DNA of 64,000 nucleotides from Chionis minor (Eukaryota; Chordata; Aves; Charadriiformes; Chionididae): assembly GCA_013398295.1 (NCBI GenBank), contig VZSF01005691.1:164296-228295 (forward strand), in the 5' to 3' direction. The position numbers were made by a program, and so were the translations under genes. Position 1 is the stretch's first letter. Each line of letters begins with the position of its first letter. Positions 25,001 through 37,406 of the stretch are shown one piece after another. The notes beneath the pieces are model-generated. The model searched no databases. It worked only from the letters and a program-made list of their open reading frames with translations, and had not been told where the DNA came from.

Positions 25001-28000
25001 AATAGTCAGACAGGCATCTAGATTCGATTGCCTAGAAATAAATTTTGTCTTTGAATGAAAAAACATGGCTTTTGAAGGAAAGTTCATTAAAAATAGTAAG
25101 TTCTCATGTTTTGTTTCAGTAGGTGCAAAAAGACTTTATAATAGATCTGATATCACAAGAAAAGGTTACTGAAATCTATGTGCTAAAAGGAGTTTGAAAT
25201 ATACACTCTTTGAATAAAAATTCAAGAATCAGAAATATAAAATTCATGCCTGAACCAATGCTCATGGAAATCAGGTCCCTGTAAGGAATTTTGCTTAAGT
25301 CCTTATACCACAAAGCTGCATTCCTACATCCCATTAGACTATGGGATGTAGACTATAATTAGACTATGAAGGAACTCTAGCAGATCTCGGTATCTCATAG
25401 TGTGTTTTTCTACTCTGTGCCTATCAGACCGGCACTGTGTTTTGATAAGAACACTAACAGGAAGTGAAATTTAATATGGGCCAAACCCTGTGTGAAAGAA
25501 GCAATATATAAATTGCCTGCCAGGACATCCCTTGTGTTTCCATTCCAGTTCCTGACATTACCTCAGATTTTATTTGCTATTTTAATATTTCATCTATTTT
25601 CCATGCATGATAGTGAACATTCTCAAATTAAACTTTTCTGGTCTTAAAAGCATGTGGATAGTATACATTAGCCATATCCCAGGCAGCTGATCCTTGCTGG
25701 TTCTCAGGGTCTTAATATTAAGTTTAACTGTGTGAATTTACCTTATCAAAAATGCTTTAATGAAATCTCACGTATGCAAAAGTGCAGAACTGCTCTTTTC
25801 TCATTTTCTGTCTTCAAGGAGATAGTTACCAAAGCACCTTAAGGACAAAGGTGCCTGATTTTCACTGACTGCTAATTGCAGTTAAACACCTGACTTCCCC
25901 TGACAAAGTAGGTGTGCAATAACTCCCACAGGTACCTTTCATTTAGTCTTACTGAAAGTAACACCACGGGTCACATATCTAAGTACCTTAGTTTATTAAT
26001 TACACTCAAGATTTCTTCCCTGTGGAGTTCTTTTATAAATATTGCATATTTTTAGCCTCCCTTTGTATCATAGGCTATGCTCAGATTCTAAGATAATCTG
26101 GAAGTTTTATCTAACAAATCCTCTAAGACTTCAGTCAATCTCTTGAACTTTAAATTTTTCCCCCTATATAACTGATTTTTTTGGCACAAGTCTTAATTTT
26201 ATGACAGTGTACTGAAAAGATTTTTGAAGGAGATGTGAGGAAAATGTTAACTCTTCTGAAAGAAGCATATATGTCATGATCAGCAGCTTTCAGCAGTCAG
26301 AAAGGAGGAGATGACTGATTCAATGACTTAGTAGTTCCTGCCGATTATATGTTCCTGTGACTTATGCTGTTTCTAAAATTAGATGATTCCCGCAACATTT
26401 CCCTGCAGAAATACCCACTGTCTTTCTAAGATCTGATATCACCTTTGATCTTTTTTTAAATGTTTATATCAGAGTACTATTAGTGTAATCGGATTGATAA
26501 CCCATAAAGCTCAGAAATCTTTAAACAACTAACAGGAATCCATGTTCAGTTTGGAAAGGATAAAACTGGTTACAATTGGTAAACTTTTTAAATTTCTATT
26601 ATGGATTATATATTTTATGAAGAATTCACCTAAAATGCTAAGCCTAAATCAAAAGTTAGTCGTAGGATGTGGACAGTAATATGCTAAGTTTCATCTATCA
26701 CATCCTAAACCTATATTAGCATTCAAGTGATCCTTTTCTCCTTGATACTCAAATGACTGTAGAGCTATTGCTTTTGGTTTGCTTCTTAATTTACCATGTC
26801 GTGCTCCCCCACTAGGTGGTTTCAATAATAACATATAATAAACATTGGTAAATGAAATTCATTTTAACTCTCAAAGGAGATCCCTCCAAAGCCTTCAACA
26901 ACTCATACTGTTTAGGATACCTGTGGGATGTCATTGTATCAGTTTTAAGCACCTGTATTTAAGCACAATGCTTGTCCAATATCTCAACCAGCCCTTTGCA
27001 CACTTTTTAAATGAAAATTTCTAACTGCACAGTTAAGAGGATACAGAAGTCTTGGATTTTGAAATGCCAATGCTTTGTGCTGTGGAACAACACACTTGAG
27101 ACACTCTTTAACTATTCCCATACCTATTGGGGAAACAAGCATCCTTGCAGACAATATCAGAAAGTTCTTTTGTTACCTGGCACAAGAGATATGAAACAAT
27201 GCTGAATAAATTTTTAGTCCTGTCTAAATTTATCTTGAACAGACAGGCTTCTTACCATTTTCTTAGTTGTTCAGTAAATAAGGAAGCTCAAGCTACTGTT
27301 TATCTAAAAAAAGAAAACAGAAATGGATTTGGATTATGCAGAGGTGAAATTTAATAAAATCTCTAGGCAAAAGGAAAAGGACAGGGGTGTGAACAAGAAA
27401 ATTCAAAATTTAGAAATAGTGTGAAACATATTTTTGCATTGAAAGTCCTAGAAAATGTGGATCTACTAATAAACTGAATAATAATGTTGACTCAAAAATA
27501 CTTCAGGTAAGTGAGGATTTTATGAGAAGAAAATAGCCTTTTATCGGTGAGTAAGGAAATATTGCTTCCATAAAGAAAATCACTGATCATGAAGGGCAAA
27601 TAATGAAACATTGGGAAATATAAATAGTTATGTTAGTACACCTGAAAGAGCAAGCTCAAAATTATTTTGTTAACAAAAGAACTCCAAGTTGGCAGGTGCG
27701 TAAGAATAATTGGGTTGGAGAAAGCAAACAGGAATTTGAGTGAGGAGCCGATATTATTTTCTTTTAGATTATGGGGGCATGACTAATTGATTTTTAGCTA
27801 TGTTTTCTTTCGTTTGTGTATTTTATCTGTATGAGATGAGTTTCTATTGAGTGTAAATTTGCAAAGAAACATCTTGATTTAGCCTAAAGGCAGAATTTTT
27901 ACACTGAGTAGAGAAGAATACATGATTAACTGAAGGTAATTCTGACAATTTACTTTGATATCAAGTTCTTTTACTCTACATGTGAATCAAAACTTTGTGG

Positions 28001-29100
28001 TTAGGCAGAGTTCTAATCAGAATACAGGAAAAAAAGGCTTGTATTTCAGTTGATATATGTCATTAGCTCATACTGGAACACCATTGTCATGCGGTACGAA
28101 TTTGAATTTTTTTTTCCCCATCATAATTTCACACTGTAATGCCAGCATGATAGACTCATAATGGGCTCCCTATAGACACATACAGAAATCATTTTGTCAT
28201 GGTTATCTCACCTTGTAACAGCATAGAAAGCAGTTGGTCTCCATGGTCTTGCATTAAACTGTCACATCATTGTTAAAATTCTCTGTTTCAGGAAATGGTG
28301 ACGGTACATCTTGAGTGCTGTGAAAAATAACTACTTCATTGCCCATACTTAGTGGTTCTGTAAAACCAAATTACTCTGTTATTCATGAATGGGAGGGGAA
28401 AACATTTTTCAATAGTAGGTGAGGATAGAGATTAACCATTTTCTTTGCTTGTTTAGGTACCTCAGAATGATCACATCAACATTTTACTACCCCAGTACTA
28501 AATCTTGTGGCAATATTTATATTTCTAGGCACCTGTATTTGGCTTGCCCTGATTCTAAACATTATATTCCAAACATGCGATTTTTCCTTATGGTTATTTA
28601 ATTTCTTTTACTAAATATAGCTCAGCTACTCCCCTCAGAGGACACTAAACTGATTTCTAAAATTTCTGGGTATTCAATCCTCAGGGCTTTCTTTTCGCCT
28701 GTATCTTGGCCATAGCTTCACATCAGTTCACTGAGATCCTAGATGAAAGAGAAGTTTATTATCCTGTTGCTGCAAGGGAAGAAACTAAACTGACTTGTAT
28801 TGTTTGGCTCTAAGGTCAAATCTTTTTTATTTAATAAAAACTTCCATTTTAATCATAAAACTAGAAAGCAGTATCTGTTTAACTGTACCAGCAAGTTATG
28901 TTAATAAGGTGGATTACTCTTTGAATACTTAGCAGACAAAATACATCTGGACTGCCAAGAGCACAGCTAAGATTGTTCAAACAGTTGCTACCGCAGTGGT
29001 GCAGAGTGGGTGCAGCAATGGTGGTGAAGCATCACGTGGCATGGACTCCAGTCTGGGATGGAGCACAGTCGCCAGCACACTAGGGGCCTAAACCCAGACA
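16007..29100. other. Long unassigned noncoding stretch
   Basis: About 13 kb without a recognisable gene, CR1 or LTR. Two subregions (16007-16650 and 20000-20330) are less AT-rich and more complex than their surroundings and may be conserved noncoding DNA. Short segments at 18484-18512, 22445-22527 and 25845-25905 resemble old amniote interspersed repeats. The longest open frame, 154 codons on the minus strand at 21424-21888, has no motif I know and overlaps another frame. Confidence 0.5.
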
Positions 29101-29478
29101 GAATCGTAGAATCTTAGAATCATTTAGGTTGGAAAAGTCCTTTGTGATCATCAAGTTCAACCATTAACTCCAACCATTAACCTAACACTACAAAGTCCAC
29201 CACTAAACTATGTCCCTAAGTGCCACATCTACACATCTTTTAAATACCTCCAGGAATGGTGACTCAAACACTTCCCTGAGCAGCCTGTTCCAATATTTGA
29301 CAACCCTTTCGATGAAGGAATTTTTCCTAATATCCACCCTAAACTTCCCCTTGCACAACTTGAGACCATTTTCTCCCATAACTTGGGAGAAGAGACTGAC
29401 AGCCACCTCGCTACAACCTCCTTTCAGGTAGTTATAGAGACCTTTAAGGTCTCCCCTCAGCCTCCTTTTCTCCAGTGA
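29101..29478 (-). mobile_element. CR1 LINE 3' fragment, minus strand
   Basis: Read on the minus strand, this is the CR1 ORF2 C-terminus and 3' UTR, ending in ATTCTAAGATTCTACGATTC-type tail units at its low-coordinate end. A 98-codon frame (29203-29499) retains the CR1 tail signature: [20 protein letters not shown], then [12 protein letters not shown], then a [10 protein letters not shown] segment. 5'-truncated like most CR1 copies and not functional. Confidence 0.9.
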
Positions 29479-29566
29479 TCCAGGGTAAGATGCTGCCATC
29501 TAGGTCTTGCGTGGCAGGCAGAGCCCAGTACCTCCCGCAGGGCTGGGGCAGGGGACAGCAGTGGGG

Positions 29567-29802
29567 AGAGAGGTTCTGACTGGATATAAGGAAAAAATTT
29601 TCAACATGAAGACAGTAAAGAAGTGGAATAGGCTGCCCAGAGAGGTAGTGTAGTCTACATCCTTGGAGGTTTTCAAGAAAAGACTGGATAAAGCCCTGAG
29701 CAACATGGTCTGATCTCATAGTTGACCTTGATCTGAACGGGCAGTTAGACTAGGTGACTGCCTGAAATACTGATTTATTTTACGGTTTTATGACTCTATG
29801 AT
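29567..29802 (+). mobile_element. CR1 LINE 3' fragment, plus strand
   Basis: This has the CR1 3' UTR layout: GGTTCTGACTGGATATAAGG, then AAGTGGAATAGGCTGCCCAG, then TTTTCAAGAAAAGACTGGAT, and a weak tail (TATGACTCTATGAT). It is more diverged and of a different CR1 type than its minus-strand neighbour. Its 5' end faces that of the neighbour across about 90 bases of GC-rich DNA. Confidence 0.85.
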
Positions 29803-30952
29803 AATCAGGTTTAAGACAGATGGTAATTTAGTTTTCCTATTTTATTTAAATACCATTATTTTTTTTACAAATTGAGAAAAATACAGGTCCGAACTATCAC
29901 CTTCATATTTCTATATGATCTAAATTTGTAGTACTTAAAATATTTCTGCCATTTATTCCTTTATTGTATTTTGAACCATCACAGTATATGCCATCTCTCT
30001 TTTTTTTTTTTTTTTTTTTTAATATATCCCATTCTCTCAGCTTAGGCTTAGACTGTAAATGATTTGGGATGCCAATGGTATTTTTGGCTTGTAAGTCTTT
30101 AGTGCAGTTAGTTGTTGGACTGTGTATCAACTGGCGTATAACTACTAGGAGAAATTAAAACATAATAAACTACATTTCTCTCTCTGACAAATGCATTTCT
30201 AACATTTCAAAACCGCTCAACAAGAATGCCCTTCAATGCCCTCCTTTATTCTTCTGGAAAACCACAATGAATCATTGAGTTTACTCAAACTGTTACCCAA
30301 TTTGATTTCTTAAGGACCCAAAAGAGAACAAATTATGAATTCAGTCTTAATGTACCCTCTAGAATAAAATAACTAATACGCTATTATATTTCTTAGAATT
30401 ACTTGATCAGCACTCAAGTTTAATTAGAACGACTAATACAGCTGGAAATACAATGGTGGTCATTTGATAACTTGTAAAACTCTTATTTACTTGTTGTGGT
30501 TGGCAAAATTGTATTCACAGTAAAAGTAGTAAGGATTCATTAGAAAATACATAAAGAATGTTTTTGTGGTTTTATTTTAGAAATCTTATCATTTATATCT
30601 CTTCTGCTACACTATTTGTTTGGGAATTTAATGAAATTCCCAAACATAAAGCTGAACTCGCTGATGTCAACAATTCTTTCAGTAATGGAAACACAAAACA
30701 CAGAGCACAAGAAATTGGTTCAAAAAACAGATCTGCCACTATGGAGAAATGGAATGCAACTTACCTCATTTAGTACACAGCAGTCAATATTCTAGCACAA
30801 GGGTCTGCCTCTGCGGGTCCATCACCATAGAATTTCTACTCCTATTCTGAAAAAATAGAGATCAGGGTGAGAGAAGAATTTCAAGAACATTTTATCCCTG
30901 TCACATGCTCAGGAGGACAAGAGAAGCACATCCATCTGAACCCTGTTGCCAC
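29803..30952. other. Unassigned noncoding DNA with a poly-T run
   Basis: No gene is seen. A run of about 20 T lies at 30001-30020. Remaining sequence is AT-rich and unremarkable. Confidence 0.5.
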
Positions 30953-31290
30953 CTGTTGATATTTAAACGGTGTTTACAAGAAAGACAGATAGAGCCTTTT
31001 TCCAAGGCCTGTAGTGACAAGACAATGGGAAACAACGGTTTTAAACTGGAAGAGAGTAGGTTTAGACGTGACATAAGGAAGAAATTTTTTACAATGAGGG
31101 TGGTGAGATAGTGGAACAGGTTACCCAGAGAAGTTGTGGATGCCTCATCATTGCAGGTTGGTCAGGTTGGATCGGGCTTTGAGAAACCCTATCTAGTGAA
31201 AGATGTTTCCCCATGGTGGGGGGTTGGACTAGATGACCTTTAAAGGTCCCTTCCAATCCAAACAATTCTATGATTCTATAATTCTATGAT
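30953..31290 (+). mobile_element. CR1 LINE 3' fragment
   Basis: CR1 3' end with the usual landmarks: GGCCTGTAGTGACAAGACAATGGG, an AGGTTTAGACGTGACATAAG segment, GGTTGGACTAGATGACCTTT, and three tail units ending ATTCTATGATTCTATAATTCTATGAT. The well-kept tail suggests a somewhat younger copy than the one at 29567. It carries only a broken end of ORF2. Confidence 0.9.
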
Positions 31291-34200
31291 CCAAACATGG
31301 GGTAATACCCATCAAGACCAATGATGACAGCAGTAAAAACAGCAGGATGATTTATGACCAATTTACCATGATAAGCAGCTGTATTCCAGATAGCCTGTTT
31401 CATCAGTATGGGAATGAATGCGTCTAGTGACACAATCCCCAAAACCTTGCAAAGAATACTTCTCTATTCAGCTTGATATAGGCTTTTAGATATAAATTTA
31501 ACATCTAATATACTCCTTGCTTACTGTAAGCAAAGTTACATTCTCTGTCAAGAGAAGTCACATATTTTCAGTCTCTTCAAAGCAACGACATCTTTGGTGC
31601 CAATTAAGCCACTGACACTGGTGACAGTGTAAATGACACCCCATAGTGGATCTGGATAATGGGGTTTATTTGCAAACAAACCATACTAGAGCTCTTACCA
31701 TACCTGGTTATTCCACACACTCACCCACCTTCACCCCATCAGCACTGCATTTACCATGTTTTGGTTTTGTAGGAAGCTCAAGAAGAAAGTCATGTCGGTT
31801 CATGCTGAGCTGCTGCTCAGTTATCTTGGGCATTACCAACCACGGTCCCTATGTAACCCCTGGCATTTGTTTCCACACATTTCTCTGATCTCCAGGCTCT
31901 TCCCACACTTCGAGGATATTTCCTTCAGTGAAGACCTTCACCTCCGAGATCTTCACCTCCTTCTTTACTAACCCCCCCCCCCCTCTACAACACTACTTCT
32001 TGTTTTCGGGAGCTCATAATTTTCAGCACAAGCTCTTCTCTCTGAAAGCCCAACCCCGCTGTTCTCCCAGTCTAAACGGCTTTTGTGCAGAAGCACAACA
32101 GGTAATCAAATGGGTGATACTCTCTCATGTCTCCCCATTAACTGGAAGACTCAAGACATGCAAGTTTTCCGTGTCCAGGTGTTGCCTGGATCCACCTGGT
32201 CCAGGTGTTACCAAAATTTACAGTAAGGCCACATGATGACTGCAGCTAACAAGCTGCAGGCTTCTGCTTGAGATACTTACCCACACCCACATCCACAGTT
32301 ATCTGCTTACTGCTGGCATTTACAATTTAAGATGCTGCTTTTTTCTTTCATTCTGACAGTCAAGGATCCAAATTTCAAGGATGTCAATTCAACCAGTTTG
32401 ACTGGGAGTCATATTCAGCAGCTTCGCCTCTATAAATTATGGGAAATTAGGGAGCCTTCATTAGTACTTTATGTGATAGAATTTGTGCAGGCTTTACCAG
32501 GAAGGGGCAAAAATTATCATTCAAGTCCTAGTTCAAACACTACATACTCTGAACTATTTGTCATTTAGAATTAAGGTTAGACTCCAGACTATTTCTAAAC
32601 TTATATTTGAGTTTTTCCTAGGGTAAAATTGTGTCCTGAATACTTTGCTTATAAGGACAGCTAATTTAAACAGACTCATGAATCTAAGGATTTGTGGAAT
32701 TATTAATATTCTGTTGAATTATTTAAAAGAAATTAACAATGGTCCATGTCCCCTGAGATACTGATGTGGAAAAAATGGCATCCATGTTGTGCATCTGCTG
32801 GGCAACAAGAAAATGACAGTTATATACACAAGAATTGTAGCTTCTTGGATAGAAAAGTTCCCATCTGGTTATTAGAGTCCAGATGTATAATTATTCTTTC
32901 TAGTACCATTTGTCCGTTCTATTTCTTTTACAGTGAATTAATCAATGATATTTTTGTTTGATTCCAGTTTAGAATCTGTTAGAAAAATAAATGTAGAATA
33001 AGACATCACTACAAAAACCAGAACAGTCACAATAAGAAAGGAAAGCAGAAACCCAAACAAAAGAATGCCAAGCAAAAGCAGTTCTTTAAATCCCCTAAAT
33101 CCTGCCTTTAATACATTTACACCAAGGAAAACTTCGCCTACACAGTTGTGTTGTATTTTTTTACTACTGCATGCACTTCATAAGTTATTCCTTTTATTTG
33201 GGCTGTAAATCCTGTTACTCTTTTCACTCAGTCCTGAAAATCACAAATGCAGTAAGAGGTTTCTCAGGCCTAGAGATATAAATGAAACAATAGTTGTGCC
33301 TGTGCTGACTGTGGTAACAGGTATGTTCAGCATCTCACTTGGAACAGAGCTCTTCGTGCTGGCAACTGTAGCTTTTTATCAGTGGGAGGTCCCCAGGTGC
33401 TGTTCATGCAGCCTTAGTTTTGATGTGGCTTTATAAATTTGTCTGCAGTAATGACATACTCTCACACAGACAGATACTACTGTTAAAAAAAAAAATAAAA
33501 TGCTGTTCTTTACAGGAATGGAAGAAACCACTCTGATGCTTTTCATCTTTAAACAAAAATTTCACGGGGCATTTGAAAATTAGAATGGGTTGAAAGAAAG
33601 TCCTGGAAAGATCTCCTGCTGTAGCACAAGTAAAATCAGTAAGCCTCAACTTGCACAGTTTTTATACAATCAACCTGTCAGGGGCATGGTTTTCTATTCA
33701 GGCCCACATTATGGATTGTGTGACTAGCATCTCCCACATGCAAGTCTGTCTTTATCTTTCTCTGCAAGGGCAAACTGTACAGGGATTTTTTTAAATAATT
33801 GAATACATGCACTCTCTGCTATATGTTTGTTCTTAATTCCTATTGAAATTTGTTCAGCAGTCTTGAACTGGCTGTCAAGAAAGCTTTATCTCCTGTACAA
33901 ATAATTCTAACCCTTGTACTAGACAATTCTAATGTGTCTATTCTCTCCTTGTTCTGAAGTTTTCTGATATTTTGGTATCCTAGGCTTAGATTACTGAGTG
34001 CTTAAAAAATAAAAATTAGACATAAAATCCCAGAGAGATGCAGAGTGGTTTGCAGAAGACATGATAGCGAAGTTACAGAAGTCCTCCTTCCCCTTCTAAC
34101 CCTATGGAGTTAATAATGGCTTAACCCTGAACAGACAGAGATGCAAAATAAATCATCTGGATGCAGATTTAGAAAACTGAAACATCTGGGAGATAAGATG

Positions 34201-35187
34201 CTGTTCTTTAATGCTTCTAGATTAATCTCCAGTATTCCATTCATTTGTTTTACATTGGTACTGTAACCAGAAAGTTAAGTATGTTTGCTGGGGACACCCT
34301 CAGCTGAAATAATTCATCCTATGGAGGTCAGTGGAATTTTGTAGAAGCAGAATAATTTGCCCATATTGTATCCCTTGCAGGACTGCAGACTTCATTCTTT
34401 CCTTGTTAATACTTGAATGCACCTACTATGTATATAACCATAAACTGTATTGAAAGAATGATTAAGGTTTCAAAATCTGGAAAAGCCAGAATTAATATTG
34501 CCAGTGTGACTTCCTGTACCCTCCGTCCCTTCCTGTGCAAATCCATTATAACCTGAAGGTGCATAATTTCTTTTTGTTTACAGTATGCACAATACATTTA
34601 ACCCAAAAGTAGATGTTCCTACACATATACTCCAATATTCTTAGGTGTCAGTTAAATTCCAGAATACTACGGATGTCTTCTGTTTACAGCATTATTTAAA
34701 ATTTTAGTTAAGAGTTAACAGCTCTTTTCTCTGCTTTTTCCTGGATTCTAACAGTTTAGGAGACTTCTTTATTATGAACAATATTTGGTGCAGTGATAAC
34801 TCATTCATAAATGTAATCCTGATTTTTGGAAAAATATTTTCTTCTATCACATTCAGGCTGCTGATATATGTTGTTAATACAAAGCTGGCATTTTATCCTA
34901 TGAAAATTGTCATGTAAGTAATTTTATATCCTTTCAATAATACTCAACATCTATCACAATTCATTTATGCAGATTTAAGAAGCTCATGAGAGACGATGAG
35001 TAATTCTGTGAAAAGATCTAATGAATACATAAGTATACAGCAAGTAGCAGCCAATCTAATTTTTACCTTCACATAATATTTTGGATGCATTTTAATCTGA
35101 AACAAATTATGATATTCTTTTAGGTAATTTAATAAGATTGATGAATAAGGAAATAAGTTTTGTTTTCCTGATTGTGTTGTTATATTT
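31291..35187. other. Unassigned noncoding DNA
   Basis: No recognisable gene. Open frames around 31646-32236 and 32332-32568 overlap each other in different frames and have no domain signature. A C run lies at about 31971-31982. Confidence 0.5.
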
Positions 35188-35668
35188 GATCCCCAGTACA
35201 AGAAAGACAGTGACATAGTAGAGTGAGTCCAACAGAGAGTCATCAAGATGGTTAAGGGACTGGTGCAGGTCGTACACGAAGAGTCTGGGAGAACCGGGTC
35301 TGTTCGCCCATAAAAGAAAAAGACTAAGGGGGATTTTATTGCTATCTACAAGTACCTAATGGGAGGCTATGGAGAAGGCAGAGCCAGAGTCTTCTCAGAA
35401 GTGGCCAATGATTGGAGAAGAGGCAACAGACCTCTCCAAACTCACATGCTGATTTTTTAAAAAATTTTTTATTTTACCATGAGGATGGTTGAAAAGTAGG
35501 CTAGGTTTCCCAAGGTAGTTGTGGAATCAATATGCTTGATCTACTCAAAGCTCTACTGAGCCAAGTCATGAGCAAACTGAACTAATTTGATTTGCTTTGA
35601 GCAGAGGGCTGTACATGGTAACCTCCAGGGGTTCCTTCCAAACTAGGTTATTTAACGATTTTGTGATG
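35188..35668 (+). mobile_element. Diverged CR1 LINE 3' fragment
   Basis: The segment begins with CCCCAGTACAAGAAAGACAG and continues through the CR1 3' region (GCTATCTACAAGTACCTAAT, GGTTCCTTCCAAACTAGG) to a degenerate tail near ATTTTGTGATG. It carries many substitutions and internal gaps, suggesting an old insertion. It is tail-to-tail with the longer minus-strand CR1 that starts at 35942. Confidence 0.8.
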
Positions 35669-36579
35669 TTTGACTTCAAGATTCACAATGTGACAAATTT
35701 ACATCTAGACAGGTGCTCCAAAGGGGGGATTCAGTTGCCTAAATACAGCCATCTACTAACATTCTGAACTCCAAGATTCCCCAAGACATTTATCCTTTGC
35801 AGATGTCTTTAACATCCCAGAATATCTCAAATAGCAGAAGGAACATACATCTAGACAACTGAATTCTGTGTCTGTTGTCAAATAGCTGCACCACTGATGT
35901 TCATACAAGCTCTCTGAAGAAATGATAAATAGCACAAACATAGAATCACAGAATTATAGAATCACCTAGGTTGGAAGAGACCTTTATTATTGAGTCCAAC
36001 CATCAACTGCCAAAACCACCACTAAACCGTGTCCCTCAGCACCATGTCTACCTGTCTTTTAAATACCTTCGGGGGTGGCAATTCCACTACTTCTCTGGGC
36101 AACCTGTTCCAATGCTTGCTGACCCTTTCAGTGAAGAAATTTTTTCTAATATCCAAGCTAAACCTCCTCTGGTGCAACTTGAGGCCATTTCCTCTTGTCC
36201 CATCACTTCCTACTAGCGAGAAGAGATCCAGCCCCACCTCACTACAACCTCCTTTCAATGAGTTGTAGAGAGTGATAAGGTCTCCCCTTCAGCCTCCTTT
36301 ACTCCAGGCTAAACAACCCCAGTTCCCTCAGCTGCTCATTGTGCTCTAGACCCCTCATCAGCTTTGTTGTCCTTCTCTGGACACACTCCAGCACCTCAAT
36401 GTCTCTTTTGTACTGAGGGTCCCAAAACTGAACACAGTATTTGAGGTGGGGCCTCACTAGTGCCGAGGACAGGGGAACAATCACCTCCTTAGTCCTGCTG
36501 GCCACACTATTCCTGGTACAAGCCAGGATGCTGTTGGCCTTCTTGACCACCTGGGCACACTGCTGGCTCATACTCAGAC

Positions 36580-36857
36580 ACATGTCGACCAACACGTCCA
36601 GGTCCTTTTCTGCCAGCCACTCTTCCCCAAGCCTGTAGCGCTGCATGGTGGTGTTGTGACCCATGTGCAGGATCCAGCATTTGGCCTTGTTGAACCTCAT
36701 ACCATTGGCCTCAGCCCATCGATCCAGCCTGTCCAGATCTCTCTGCAGAGCCATCCTACCCTCAAGCAGGTTGACACTCTGACCTAACCTGGTGTAGCCT
36801 TCAAACGTACAAAGGGTGCACTTGATCCTCTCCTCCAGGTTGTTGATAAAGATATTA
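36580..36857 (+). repeat. First copy of a 278-bp false duplication inside CR1
   Basis: Positions 36580-36857 recur at 36859-37136 with offset 279, separated by a single N at 36858. The repeated block covers the end of the CR1 reverse transcriptase, including the dead catalytic box, so the conceptual protein shows that stretch twice. The layout is the same as at the other N positions. Confidence 0.9.
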
Positions 36858-36858
36858 N
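36858..36858. other. Single-N contig join
   Basis: One N lies between two identical 278-bp blocks. It is a contig join with unmerged overlap. Confidence 0.9.
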
Positions 36859-37136
36859 ACATGTCGACCAACACGTCCAGGTCCTTTTCTGCCAGCCACT
36901 CTTCCCCAAGCCTGTAGCGCTGCATGGTGGTGTTGTGACCCATGTGCAGGATCCAGCATTTGGCCTTGTTGAACCTCATACCATTGGCCTCAGCCCATCG
37001 ATCCAGCCTGTCCAGATCTCTCTGCAGAGCCATCCTACCCTCAAGCAGGTTGACACTCTGACCTAACCTGGTGTAGCCTTCAAACGTACAAAGGGTGCAC
37101 TTGATCCTCTCCTCCAGGTTGTTGATAAAGATATTA
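36859..37136 (+). repeat. Second copy of the 278-bp false duplication
   Basis: Identical to 36580-36857 on inspection. The sequence continues at 37137 into the upstream part of the same CR1 (in element orientation), so this copy holds the true junction on that side. Confidence 0.88.
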
Positions 37137-37406
37137 AAGAGAATCAGCCCCAATGCTGAGCCCTGTAGAAAACCACTTGTGACTGGCCACAACTAAATTT
37201 AACTCCATTCACCACCACTCTTTGGGCCTGGCCTTCCAGCTAGTTTTTGACCCAGTGAAGAGTACACCCATCCAAGACATGAGCAGCCAGTTTCTCCAGG
37301 AGAATGCTCTGGAAACTGTGTTGAAAGCTTCACTAAAGTCCAGGTAGACAACATCCACAGCCTTTCCCTCATTCAGCAAGTGGGTCACCTTGACATAGAA
37401 GGAGAT

